This document shows positions 20,642 to 31,316 of a stretch of 64,000 nt of DNA, piece after piece. Origin of the DNA: Coniochaeta sp. PMI_546. Taxonomy: Eukaryota > Ascomycota > Sordariomycetes > Coniochaetales > Coniochaetaceae. Each line of letters begins with the position of its first letter. Positions within the stretch are counted from its first letter, which is position 1. The stretch is taken from the NCBI GenBank assembly GCA_021432605.1, contig MU271151.1:620001-684000 (forward strand), read 5' to 3'. Made by a program: the position numbers and the translations under genes. The notes below the pieces were generated by a model. The model did no database searches and was not told the DNA's origin. It worked only from the letters and a program-made list of their open reading frames with translations.

Positions 20642-23170
20642 ATGGAGGGAGACGTCGCGGGGGTCGAGAACGAGCCGCGAGCTTGGTATCTCAAGTCCAG
20701 GTTCCCCGTCTACTGGCCGACATGTGAGGCTCTAACACTGCCGGAAGACGAGTTCGAGGCATATCTGACCAAGATCAAGGAGCGTGGCTTGGAGAGTATC
20801 TACCAGAAGAAGGGCGCAGAGAAGACTGTAGATGAGGCCGGTGCTGATGCAGGACGGGCGGACGATGACACGTTCACCCTGGTCAGCGACCAGCCATCCA
20901 CGACAGCCGACATCCGTCAGATGCTCGGGGGCATGGACGTCGACACTGATGCCTCGATCAGCATGGACACTTCGGGTGCATCAGATGGTGAAGAGTCTGG
21001 CGATAACAGCCAAGATGCAGATCAGCCCAAGGTCAAGACCAATGCCTTTATGGCAGGTCTCCTGGCCCACGGCAGTCGCGAAAAAGCATCCCTATCACAC
21101 TTCACCATGGACGGCAAGATGCTGACCGAGAACGCCGACTTCGCCTACCGGTCGACCAACAACGCCCTCGTCGACCTCTTCTTCGAGCTCGAGGAGCTCG
21201 TCTCCGGCCCGCGTCTGCTGGAGCTCCTCAACGCCGCGTGGAAAGAGGATGCCCTCGCGACCCTCAAGTTGATCTTCAACGCGCGCTCCATCCACCTCGG
21301 CAAGAGCTCCCGCCACACCTTCTACCGCTGCGCCGGCTGGCTGGCGCAGTATCACCCGCTGACGCTGGTAGCGAACCTACAATGGCTGAGCCGTCCGGTG
21401 ATCGAGAAGAAGCTGCGACAGAACACCGACAAAGACGCAGACTTAGTCATCGTCGAAGCAGAAGGCGACGACACCGACCCGACCCGCTTCGACGTCCGCC
21501 ACGGCGTATCGCACGGCTACTGGAAGGACCTCCTCAACATCCTCGCCCTCTCAGCCAACAACGACCTCAACGTCCTCGCCAACCCGCGCGACATCCTCAA
21601 CATTGAAAACGAGTCCCTCGGCCCTCCCCGCTCAAAGCAAGACAGACGCCAGCAAGAGCACCTCCGCCACGCCCGCGCCATCGAAGCCTTCACCCACAAC
21701 CCAGTCCACCACGCCCTCCACCTATCCATAGCCCGCCTCTTCGCGACCCAGCTCAAAACCGACCTCGCCCTCCTCCATTCCCAAGACGAGCGCAACAAAC
21801 ACACCATCTCCCTCTGCGCCAAATGGGCTCCCTCCCCGCAGCGCTTCCACGACAAGCACACCTCCCTCCCAACCACCATAGCAGAACTACTATTCCCCCC
21901 CTCCCACTTCCCCCCCTTCACCATCGGCCACAACCGCGACCTCCACCTCCTCCACGCAAGGGAAGAGTACCGCCGCGCCCTGTCCAGCCTCCGCGCCCAC
22001 CTCGACGTAGTCGAGCGCCACCTCTCGGCCGGGACGTACGGCTCCGTCCAGTACGCCCGGGTCCCCAGCCGGGCGATGCGGGGGTACGCCCCGCTGTTCG
22101 CGGAGAGGGACCCGGGCCGCTTCGCGGGGTACCTGCTTGAGGTCCAGATGGGGAGGGCGAGGATCAGCGGCGCGGTGCTGTTGCCTGGCGTTTTGGTCCG
22201 GGATGCACTGGAGGGGGGCGCGGGGAGGCTTGGTGTTGGTGGTGGGGGGAGAAGGCAGAGGGCTTACCACCGCGGGCAGAGGGTTGGGGGCGGGCGGCGC
22301 AGCAGGGGGGCGGGGAGGGTCGGGGGTGGGTTTGGTAGGAGAGCCGGGGCGGAACTGACGGGGCGGGTGCTGGATGCGCAGTGGGATGCGCTTGTGGCCC
22401 GGGTGAGGGAGAGTGGGACGCTGGAGGGCTGTATTGCCGTCTGCGACGTGTCGGGGAGCATGATGGGGCCCGAGTTCCCGGATGGGACGCGGCCGATACA
22501 TACTTCTGTCGGGCTGGGGCTGTTGATGGCTGAGGTGGTAAAGGGGCCGTTTGGTGGGGCGTTTATCACGTTCTCGGCCGTGCCGGGGGTGAAGAGGGTT
22601 GATCTGCGGCGGACGCTGAGGGAGAAGGTGGAGCAGGTGCAGCGCAGTGATTGGGGGCTGAATACGGATTTTGTGAAGGTGTTTGAGCTGATACTGGCGG
22701 TGGCGGTTGAGAATAAGGTGGCTCAGGAGGAGATGGTGAAGAGGGTGTTTGTGTTTAGCGACATGCAGTTTGACGCTGCCTCGGGCAGGGACAAGGGGAT
22801 GGATAGGTGGGAGACGTCGTACGAGAGAATACAGGGCAGGTATATGGAGGCTGGGTACGAGATGCCGGAGATGGTGTTCTGGAACCTGGCGGGTGGGAGG
22901 GCGGGATATACGGGGGTAGGAGACCCGATTGCGCCCAAGCCGGTGAGAGGAGACCAAAAAGGGGTTGCGATGGTGAGCGGGTACAGCCAGGGGTTGTTGA
23001 AGGTGTTTATGGATAAGGGCGTGTTTGGGGACGAGGAGGAGCTTGTTGACACGGTGGACGGGGAGGATGGGGTTGAGGTAGTGAAGAAGAAGAAAGAGTT
23101 GGATCCGATTACTTTGATGCGGCGGGCTATCGGGCATAGGGCTTATGAGATGTTGAGAGTTGTGGACTGA
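20642..23170 (+). CDS. DUF2828 / vWA-domain protein (842 aa)
   Basis: This single exon starts at ATG 20642. Residues about 135-500 match DUF2828 (PF11443): ENADFAYRSTNNALVDLFFE, then LLELLNAAWKEDALATLKLI, then FYRCAGWLAQYHPLTLVANL. This fold is compared with the TROVE RNA-binding module of Ro60. Residues 515-580 are a Gly/Arg-rich low-complexity linker. A von Willebrand A domain follows, with MIDAS motif DVSGSM near residue 600, a FITFSAVPG strand and VFVFSDMQFD. The acidic segment at residues 80-130 is probably disordered. No function has been shown for fungal DUF2828 proteins; RNA or RNP binding is an inference from the TROVE resemblance. Strand composition flips from C-rich to G-rich near 22050, inside the same reading frame. 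Confidence 0.88.
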   Translation: MEGDVAGVENEPRAWYLKSRFPVYWPTCEALTLPEDEFEAYLTKIKERGLESIYQKKGAEKTVDEAGADAGRADDDTFTLVSDQPSTTADIRQMLGGMDVDTDASISMDTSGASDGEESGDNSQDADQPKVKTNAFMAGLLAHGSREKASLSHFTMDGKMLTENADFAYRSTNNALVDLFFELEELVSGPRLLELLNAAWKEDALATLKLIFNARSIHLGKSSRHTFYRCAGWLAQYHPLTLVANLQWLSRPVIEKKLRQNTDKDADLVIVEAEGDDTDPTRFDVRHGVSHGYWKDLLNILALSANNDLNVLANPRDILNIENESLGPPRSKQDRRQQEHLRHARAIEAFTHNPVHHALHLSIARLFATQLKTDLALLHSQDERNKHTISLCAKWAPSPQRFHDKHTSLPTTIAELLFPPSHFPPFTIGHNRDLHLLHAREEYRRALSSLRAHLDVVERHLSAGTYGSVQYARVPSRAMRGYAPLFAERDPGRFAGYLLEVQMGRARISGAVLLPGVLVRDALEGGAGRLGVGGGGRRQRAYHRGQRVGGGRRSRGAGRVGGGFGRRAGAELTGRVLDAQWDALVARVRESGTLEGCIAVCDVSGSMMGPEFPDGTRPIHTSVGLGLLMAEVVKGPFGGAFITFSAVPGVKRVDLRRTLREKVEQVQRSDWGLNTDFVKVFELILAVAVENKVAQEEMVKRVFVFSDMQFDAASGRDKGMDRWETSYERIQGRYMEAGYEMPEMVFWNLAGGRAGYTGVGDPIAPKPVRGDQKGVAMVSGYSQGLLKVFMDKGVFGDEEELVDTVDGEDGVEVVKKKKELDPITLMRRAIGHRAYEMLRVVD

Positions 23171-23556
23171 TGTCTAGGTGGACGAGAACGAGTTTGGTAC
23201 TTCAGGTGCGTGTTCAGATGCTGGCCGCCAGAACCACCTCTCAAGTACGTACAATGTTTCATTGTTGTCACAATACTCTATAAGTGACATTCAGATCAGG
23301 CTGGCAATAGATGTGGTTTCAGGTATTATGTCTATCATTCTGAAGCTCCCGATTTGAACATGAAGTGTAACTCCTGCTTGCCTTCTCGCAACATAATACA
23401 GCGCCGAGACTCCTTTTGGACTTGTCGCGGGCCAAATGCCCCTGAATCAGATTCCGACCCTCAGTTTAGTTTGACTACTAAAGTCTACCATATCCCCTTG
23501 GATATTCTTTGCTCATGTACAGTAACACGCCCACCCTCGCACTCCTCGCTTTCAAC
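23171..23556. other. Short convergent intergenic stretch
   Basis: These 386 nt are the shared 3' region of the DUF2828 gene and the Kre9-like gene. Nothing else is seen. Confidence 0.5.
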
Positions 23557-24131
23557 TCAGAGGAGCATGTACAGCGCAGCAACGACGGGACCAGCAAGAC
23601 CAAACGTCGCAGCAAGAGTAGAAGCACCGTTCTTGCCGGCCGTGGTGGTGGCCGGAGCCTGGCTGCCCGTCGCCGTAGGGCCAGAGGACGTAGTGGTGCT
23701 AGGCGCGGTGCCGGACTTGGTGACGTTGAAGTTCTCGGACTGGGTCACGATGCCGGTGTTGGTGGCGGTGGTGCCGAGGAAGCGGATCTGGTACTTGTCG
23801 CCCGGGGCGGCGACGAAGTTGCTGAAGGAGTACTTGCCGTCGGCCGTGTTGACCAGGTCCTTGATGACGGTCTGCTTCGGGCCTGCGGAGGACGAGTTGT
23901 CTACCAGCACGATGGAGAAGTTGGAGGGGTCGGTGGATACGCTGGTCCACTCGATCGTGTTTGTCTGGGAGAAGTCCCAGGCATCGTTGGCCTTGGGGGC
24001 GGTGATGGTGAGGGCTGGAAGGAGACCTTGTTAGTCCCGCGATTCGAGGGTTAGGGGAGTCTGTGGCCAGCTGGAGACATACCCTGAGCAGCTGCCAGAA
24101 GGCTGATGGCAATGAAGGTCTTGGCGATCAT
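23557..24131 (-). CDS. GPI-anchored Ser/Thr-rich cell-wall protein, Kre9/Knh1-like (168 aa)
   Basis: Exons 24131-24083 and 24014-23557 join to 507 nt. The first exon gives a signal peptide (MIAKTFIAISLLAAAQA). The mature part begins LTITAPKANDAWDFSQ, the start of the Ser-Thr-rich GPI-anchored membrane family beta-sandwich (PF10342), with NTIEWTSVSTDPSNFSI and YQIRFLGTT strands. A Ser/Thr/Pro stalk with GSQAPATTTAGKNGAS follows. The hydrophobic tail LAGPVVAALYMLL is a GPI-anchor signal, the likely omega site being Gly/Asn in AGKNGAS. The protein should sit at the plasma membrane or covalently in the wall, where Kre9-like proteins support beta-1,6-glucan or wall assembly. The exact role is not known. 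Confidence 0.85.
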
Positions 24132-25246
24132 TTTGGCGGGTTTTTGGTTTTTTTAATTGGACTTTTAAATCTAAACGACAGTTTCAATCTTTGATATAAA
24201 GAACAGACACGCTGGAGAGAAAAGAATGGTCAAACAGTAAACGAAAAAGAGGTCGCGTCTCGCCTTTTTATTTCAGCTTCAGCTTGTCATCCTTCCCGAG
24301 CTTTTAAGATGAGCTTGTCAGCACAACACACAGACTAGGAAATCCCCCTGGATGCTCTGACTGGGCTGTGTCAGCCCTAAAAAGCCACTGCCACACACTT
24401 GTACCTAGCCTCTGCCGTACTATGGTAGCTTGGGCCAGTGGGACGAATCGCGAGTCCCGGTCAAAGGCAAGCTTGAACGAACGCGGTCATCAACGGCTGA
24501 GCCGCAGCCAGCGCGCCCAGCAGGGACCATGCATTGGAGCGAACTGGATTCAGACATGTGGCTGACGTGCCAAGACGCTGTTGCTAAATAAATCGTCAGA
24601 TGGTGATTGCTCAGCTTGGCACCAATGCGCCCCCGATCGGTCTATTGCGGCAGAGCTGAACTGCACAGTCGGGGCATGACAGATGCCGGCTTGATGCATT
24701 CTCTGTTGGATGATGCGGAGCACAACATCGATAGCTCGTACTTAGTCGAACTCTAAGTCTAGAAGACGCCACAGGTCTTTCTTCTCATGCAAGGCTGGCG
24801 TGCTGGACCATTCGGGAGGAGGGCAATCTCACCTGCGTGAGAATCCTGCATGGCATTTTGTGATTACACACAGGAGCATCGCGTATCCGACGGACCCTCT
24901 TTGCAAGGCTCTCGAATACGAGCGGTGGAACGACAGAGTCCAAATAAAGTAGCCTTTCCTGTTCCTACAGCCGAGTGGTTGGGATCTGAATAATTTAACG
25001 GAGTTTCTGGTTCATCACGCCATCTCTGTGAATACTGGCGATGCTCTTCTCGTGAGGCACGACATTCTCCAATTGTCGCAGGCTTCAGTCTCCACAGTCT
25101 CACTTGTCGCAGAGCTGGCGAAAGATATAAACGACCGAGGCAAGCTCCTATTGATGGATGGGTATCAAGACACCTTCTTTCTCTATCCAGTTACACCTAA
25201 CAAAACAGAATACCATCCATCTCTCATCTATACACGACACCGCAAA
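24132..25246. other. 1.1-kb intergenic stretch
   Basis: It contains the promoter of the Kre9-like gene on the left and the 3' side of the ACS permease on the right. One AGTCTAGA copy lies near 24750. I see no gene; longer plus-strand frames starting near 25028 are antisense shadows of the permease. Confidence 0.45.
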
Positions 25247-26834
25247 TCAAAGGTGGTACTTGAAGTCCAACTCCCGGTCGCCCGTCTTCACCTTCCTCTT
25301 GTCCTCAATCTCCCCCTTGGCGATCTTGCTCTTCAGACTGTTCTGCCGCCTGATGTACAGCCACTTGACCACGATCAGCACCTGCGCGACGCCCAGCGCG
25401 CCGACGCTGAAGGCGTTGCCGAGCACGTAGGGCGAGGTCCGGTAGATCTGGCCCGCGACGATGCCGGCCGTGTTGCCGATGGTCTGCTGGAAGCCGATGG
25501 CGGCGGCGCGGCGGTAGTGCGGCGCGACGTTGACGTTGAGCCACGTCAGGTTCAGGCCGGGCCCGTTGTAGACGGCGATGGCGCACAGGAAGGTGCCGAA
25601 GAACTTGACGCCGTTGGAGGTCGGGCAGAGGATCAGGATGTATCCCAGGATGCCGAAGATGTTGGCGAAGAAGAGGAAGGGGGCCCGCAGCGTCCAGCGG
25701 TCCGAGAAGTAGGCGAAAAGAAGGAAAATGGAGCCTCCGAGGATGTATACCGGAATGGTCATGTACTGCGCTTGGAGCGAGGTGTATCCCATGCTGGTGA
25801 TGATGGACGGAAGGAACGTGCTGAACCCGTAGAGAAGACAGTCCTGCATAAATTGGATAGCGCCGCTGCGAGGAGGTTAGTGTCTATTTCCTGCGAACGG
25901 GAGGGATCGGGGTGGTGGTGGTGGTGGTGGTGGTGGTGGAAGAAGTTGAAAGGGGGAAGGGTTTTTCCGCCACGGGGGAAACTGACCTCAGGTATAGTTT
26001 CGGGTCCCTCAATTCTATGAGGATTTCTTTCCAGCTGAATTCCTCACTGCCCATGTACTGCGCACGCTGGAGGGCGCGCACGCGCATCATGCGCTTCTCC
26101 TCGTCGTTAAGGAAGTAGGCGTTGGACGGGTCGCTGGGCAGGCCGAACCAGACCACGAAGCCGATCAGGATGCTGGCGATTCCCTCAATAATGTACACCC
26201 ATCTCCACCCTGCGTAGCCTGCGACGCCGTCCATCTTGAGGAGGACGTAGGCGAGCAGGCCGCCAAAGGCGCCGGACAGGGCGGTGCAGACGAAGAGGTA
26301 GGACACGCGCTTGGCCTGCTCCTCGCGCTTGTATACCATCGTCAGGTACAGGTTCAGGCCGGGAAAGAGACCACCTTCGCAAGCGCCCAGAACCAGGCGG
26401 GCGACGTACAGGCCGGCGATGTTGGTGATGAAGCCGGAGAAGATGGTCGTCAGACTCCAGATCACGCACAGCGTGGTCAGCAGCACGCGAGGTGTCAGCT
26501 TCTTCATCATGATGGCCCAGGGAGCCTCGAAAGCGACATAGGTCGCGTAGAAGATGGAGACGGCGGTGCTGAACTCCTGGGTCGTGGCGCCGATGTCTTT
26601 CGGCATGCCGGCGATCTTGACATTGCCGATGTTGGTGCGGTCGAGGAAGCAGGACAAGTAGACGAGCATGATCACCGGGACGAAGAAGGCGTCGAGCTTG
26701 AGGAGCAGCTTCTTTTCGGCCACGGGGTCGATGTACAGGTCTGTTGCGGCGGTGGTCGACGTTGCCTCGGCGTCGGAGCCGGGGCCGACCTTTTCGTCCA
26801 TTATGGTTGTGGTGGCCATTGTTTTTGTGGTCAT
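25247..26834 (-). CDS. ACS-family MFS permease of the oxoprolinase cluster (488 aa, 2 exons)
   Basis: Exons 26834-25987 and 25865-25247 join to 1467 nt; an in-frame TTG one codon upstream of the chosen ATG is not used. ACS hallmarks are VYLSCFLDRTNIGNVKIAG (TM1), FEAPWAIMMKKLTPRVLL, RLVLGACEGGLFPGLNLYL (TM4), GYAGWRWVYIIEGIASI (TM6) and, in the second half, NVNVAPHYRRAAAIGFQQ. The intron (25866-25986) contains a (GGT)9 run. The gene lies upstream of and divergent from the Zn2Cys6 regulator and close to two glutamate/5-oxoproline enzymes. I infer uptake of a related compound (5-oxoproline, D-glutamate or a hydantoin), but sequence alone does not give the substrate. HGATAR motifs lie upstream of its start. 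Confidence 0.88.
25911..25939. repeat. (GGT)9 microsatellite in the permease intron
   Basis: A 29-nt perfect GGT run (ACC on the coding strand) lies between the donor at 25986 and the branch/acceptor region of the only intron of the ACS permease. It does not affect the protein if the intron is spliced. Confidence 0.9.
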
Positions 26835-26850
26835 CAATATGCGACGAGAG

Positions 26851-26978
26851 GATAAAACGTCACGATGAAGCGAGAATAAGACGACACGACGAGTCGAAGA
26901 TAGGATGACACGACAAGGCGATGATAAGACGATTCAACGAGGAGGCGATAATAAGACGACACCACGATGAGAGGATAG
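26851..26978. repeat. Minisatellite of 24-29-bp units in the permease leader
   Basis: Imperfect units starting GA(C/T)GA and ending GATAA or GATAG occupy 26880-26903, 26904-26927, 26928-26954 and 26955-26978, with a more diverged unit at 26851-26879. They lie just upstream of the permease ATG, in the leader or proximal promoter. Three units carry HGATAR sites (26898-26903, 26922-26927, 26946-26951), the binding motif of AreA/NIT2 GATA factors. Confidence 0.75.
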
Positions 26979-28116
26979 GAATCTAGAGATGTGATACCAT
27001 AGTGTGGCAACGGCATGGAGTATTATATCTATCTTCCTTCCTCAGACATGTTTACCGAGACGCTTGTCCCGCCAGTCGGTCGATAGATAAGATCATCGTC
27101 CCGAAGAAACGCGACAAATACGTAACTTGGAAGATCCCCCAGTCTTCTGATGCACCTTGCCCGAGACCCTGTTCCTCAGTGTTGCTCCCCGCAGAGATAA
27201 CGGATATCTGGGTCGCTGACCATCCCGGGGTGCACCGTCGAACCGCGGGTGCGGAGAGCCATGTGGTTCCTGGAGGGTCGGAATGGAACAGAGACGTACC
27301 ATGTCCGCCCCCGTAGAAGGTCAATATGGCAGCAAGAGCGAGCATTTCCGACGTATACCAGGGTATCGCTGGTTGACAGATCGGTGTTGCCCTCCGACAT
27401 GCGAATTGTCCAGATGGAGCCCGCCAAGCCGGGGCCCGTCAGCGGCTTGATTAGGCGGCATGTTCCAAACCGTTTTCTGCTTGGCTGGCAGCGTTGGCTA
27501 AGCCTGCTAAGCTCACTCCCTTGGTCTGATATCGCCACCCACGCCGGCCAACCTTCAGCACGGACATTTCGTCCTGGACCCCGTGACCGTCATGGCGATC
27601 ACGGTTGTCACTGCGCAATCCATGCCGGTCTAGGGATAGCGCACTGATAGCGCTGTCTTATCTCAGTAAGACCAGAATCCCCTCGGCAAAGGGGTGCGAG
27701 GACAGGGCAGTTTTCCAGGGCTCAGCCCACTGTTTGACGGTACACTCTACTGACTAGTAGGCCAGATATGCCTCGTGGTTCACTACCGTAGTCAGCTCGT
27801 TCCCCGCAGTTCCAAATATTGCAACCCCTTCGGTGATCGCGCAGCTTGCATAACGTGCAGCCTCACTCACCCTGCACTATCGTGGAAGCCTTGCGGGAGA
27901 GACTTTGAGGCTCAGAAGACACTCATGGCGATAGAGGCAGCCAGCCGAGAGAAACATTTATCAAGAGGCAAATGAGACCCGCTTCCTTCCATGGGTCCAG
28001 AGCTCCGATACTCCAGTTTTACCCCGGTTTTCGTTACCTGATCGATTTGTTGAGTTCGACCCCCTGAAGGCACTGAGCGGATTTGACTCCAGCAAGGGAA
28101 AGGGAGAGGAGACGAC
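26979..28116. other. Divergent promoter region between permease and Zn2Cys6 regulator
   Basis: No gene is supported in these 1.1 kb. Overlapping CGATAG and AGATAA sites lie at 27081-27090, about 250 nt upstream of the permease ATG. Minus- and plus-strand open frames at 27052-27647 have no domain and look random. Confidence 0.45.
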
Positions 28117-30787
28117 ATGGCTTCTTCGACGTCGCCGACCCCGTCGTCGGTCTCAGGATCCGAGCCCGCGTCCTTGAGGCCGGTTGCGTGAGTCTTCATG
28201 CCCATGTCGTCAAAGATGGATGTGATTCTGACGGTGGATGTAGATGTCTCCGCTGTCGCCAGCGCCGGTCGTACTGCTCAAAGCACAGGCCGCAGTGCTC
28301 GCGGTGTCGGGATGCTGGGTTCGAGTGTATCTACGAGGAGGCACGGAAGATCACCGTCAATGAGAGGTTTGTCACTTTAGTGTCACGAGAATGTGGTGGG
28401 CGGTACTGACGCATGGACAGCTACCTGAGGCTCCTCGAGGAGAAGGTCAAGGCCTACGAGGGCGCGCCAGACACAGTAACCCGGAATCGGGCAGTGGCAG
28501 GTCCATCTCGCAGGACCACCAGCGACGAGTATGCAAATGATGAAGAGTTCGAGGACGAGCATCCGCTTCTTGAGCCGTTCAACCAGTTGACCGTCGACCG
28601 GCATTCGACCAGTATGTTCTCACTGCTTTTTACCCCTGAGTGCCTGTGACCTCAATCCATTGTCCCCCAAGATCGATGGTTCTGTACCAGCTTGACTCTT
28701 GCTCTTGACAGTACTACCGGCCGTACTTGTATTCGGGATCTTTCCTGTGCCTGATTATTGTCGTGTCATCTGGTCATTCTGTTGCATCGTCGTTCTTTTG
28801 TGTCCAGGGTCTGTCCTCCGCTAACATGAACTGCAGGTTTCAAGGGCCCGGGCAACGCCGACAACTTCCTCCGCTCCATGCGCAAGCTAAGCGGCTTCTA
28901 CGGCGACGACGGCAGCCTAGACCTCAACCCAAACTTCTACGAGCCGGGTGCTCTCCCCTCAAGGCGAGAGCTCTTGGCCGTCCACGCCCGCCTGCCTCCC
29001 CTGGACATCTGCCGGCGCCTGTTCGCGGCCCAGTACACCTACATCGGCACCATCTTCGCCTTCTCCGACCCGGACACCTTCGAGACGCTCCTCATCGAAG
29101 CCCGTCGCGGACCCCCGGACCTGAGCGACAAGGACGCCTGTCTGTCGTACGCCAAGGTCCTAGTGATCCTCGCTTTTGGCCAGCTGTACAGCGTCAACCA
29201 GTGGATCGACTTCAAGGGCCCGCCGGGGTTCGAGTATTTTACTCATGCGCTGCAGCTGCTCCCTGATCCGCACGAGGAAGGGTCGATACTGGGCGTCGAG
29301 ACGCTGGCGCTTATGGGGTACTTTTTCCAGAATATGAACAGGAGGGATGCTGCGTTTTTGTATATCGGTATGGCGATGCGGATGGCGATTTCGCTCGGCC
29401 TGCACCAGGAGGTGTCTAGTCGCGGCCAGGAGACGGAGCTCGACGAGGTGTCGAGGGAACATAGACGGAGGGTCTGGTGGAGTCTCTACAGTCTGGACAG
29501 GATTCTGTCGATCAAGAGCGGGAATCCAGTTACAATACAGGACGTGAGTACCCTCTAATGAGTCAACTTTGTGGCGAGATAACTTGCTCGTCCAACGACA
29601 TGCCGTTGCTAACTGCCGGACAGGAAGACATCGGCGTCCAGCTCCCCTCCAAACTCCCAGGCGAGGCAGAGTACTGCCCCGCCGTCGTGCTGCGGCACTA
29701 CACCGTCGTCTCCCGCATCCTAGGCGAGGTGACCAAGCTCATCTACCGGCGCATCACGCCCAAGTCCGGCCGGCGCCTCATGGCCAGCGTGCAGAAGATC
29801 ATCCTCTCCCTGTCGGACTGGAACCGCGACCTGCCGGACGAGCTGCGCTTCGACCCGGCCAAGCTGTCCATCTCGCGCGAGAGCGTGAGCACCTTCAGCC
29901 ACTACTACCAGTGCATCAACATGACCGCCCGCCCGCTGCTGTTCCACGTCGTCCAGAAGCGGCTGGGCGGGATACGGGCGGATCCCGCCGCCAAGGAGCG
30001 GGACTGGCGCGAGGGCCTGTCCCAGACGACCGTGCGGGTCATCGAGATGTGCGTGTCCGCCGCGCAGGACACGATCAACATGATGGCCATTGCGGCGCAG
30101 AGGGATCTGGTCGCCACGTACGGGTACATGGACGGGGAGCACATCTTCAGCGCCGCGATCGTGCTGGTCATGGCCTGCGTGGCGTTCCCGACGAATCCGT
30201 CCAATACGGCGGCCATGAATGCCGGGTTGGATCTGCTGAGGGGCATGGCGGAGAGGGGGAACAGTCACATGGGTGCGCGGTATGAGCTGCTCGCGCATCT
30301 GAGGAATGTTATTGTTCCTGGCGGGGGAGGATACGCACAGCACGTGGTGCGGCCGCAACCCATGGCGCTGTTCCCGAGCGGCGCGCATGCCTTCTCGCCC
30401 GTGCCGCCGGGGGTCATGCAGAGTCCCATGACGGTGAGTCTTGTCGCTGCGCAGGCGGCGATGGCTCATCCTACTGTCTTAACGCCGCCGGGCGAGGGGA
30501 CGCCGATTGGAGGGCTCGGGGTCGGGGGTGGACCGGTGTACGCTGTTGGTGGTACACAGCAGCAGGGCAACGGCAAGGATGTGGACATGCCGATCTTCTC
30601 TATGGCGCACGAGAATGCGTTGAGGGAGCCGTTTTGGGACGAGACTATGAGTAACGGGACGGACTTTGGGCTTTGGGAGGAGGGGTTCGCGAATCCGGCT
30701 GTGGATGCTGGGTTCGATCTGCGGCAGTGGACGCAGACGGCGCAGATGGTTGTTGACGGGGTTTGGGATGAGAATGTGAATACATGA
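28117..30787 (+). CDS. Zn2Cys6 transcription factor with fungal_trans domain (751 aa, 5 exons)
   Basis: Exons 28117-28187, 28244-28366, 28421-28611, 28837-29543 and 29624-30787 join to 2256 nt. Residues 25-52 form the binuclear zinc cluster, spaced CX2CX6CX6CX2CX6C (CLRCRQRRSYC, then CSRCRDAGFEC); it is split from its N-terminal tail by intron 1. A short coiled linker follows (SYLRLLEEKVKAYEG). The fungal_trans regulatory domain (PF04082) begins near residue 165 (LDICRRLFAAQYTYIGTIFA) and includes HRRRVWWSLYSLDRILSIKS. The C-terminal 200 residues are Pro/Gly/Gln-rich, then acidic-aromatic (FGLWEEGF), a likely activation region. By position it is the pathway-specific regulator of the permease, lyase and oxoprolinase around it; that is inference. 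Intron 3 is 225 nt, long for this genome. Confidence 0.9.
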
Positions 30788-31316
30788 GGTGCTTGGCTAT
30801 CTTGAGGTCTTCGGGAGGGCGATACTTTGGAGGTCATTAGGCTTGGGAGGTCATAAGATCTTGGGCATGTTTTGGGTGCGGCGCGTCTGCTTTTAGCACT
30901 GGGTGGTGGGCTCCTTTGCTTTCGGATCCTTTAGATAGCATATGATACTGATGATATACCTACATTCATTGACCACATTTCTCTCCTACAGACTGTGTCT
31001 AGGGGATGACCCATTCTCAATTCAGATACTGTCGACGGTAGCACCTCGTCAAGGTAGTTTCGGCATATATTGGGTATAAGCAGAGAATATCGTAAATATA
31101 TACTTATCCAGCACGAAATAAAGGGGCTGTAGTAGCTCTTAGAGGTTTATAAACTCTGATTTAGATCAGAATTACGATCTGGCCCCCTATCTTTGGTGAT
31201 TCAAAATAGGATTATCACCCTTTAATAATATAATCTATGGCTTTGCCTGATTGAAGTGATGCTATAATATTGATGATATGCTTGCGCTTCTAGACAAGCA
31301 ACATACAACCTCGCTA
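30788..31316. other. AT-rich stretch with short palindromes
   Basis: It holds the 3' regions of the Zn2Cys6 gene and the DUF1445 lyase. The part at about 31070-31270 is markedly AT-rich compared with its neighbours and contains the palindrome GTTTATAAAC and AGATC/GATCT inverted arms (about 31145-31180). It may be a small decayed repeat. No gene is seen. Confidence 0.5.

Noticed and set aside
21890-23137. 415-codon Pro/His-rich frame antisense to the DUF2828 gene
   Set aside because: It is a by-product of the G-rich codons on the plus strand; its Pro/His/Leu composition matches no protein family.
25028-26020. 330-codon plus-strand frame
   Set aside because: It is antisense to the ACS permease and runs through its intron and (GGT)9 run; the permease frame has clear family motifs.
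27052-27647. Overlapping frames in the permease/regulator promoter, one with a hydrophobic start
   Set aside because: No domain, frames conflict on both strands, and the interval must hold two promoters.
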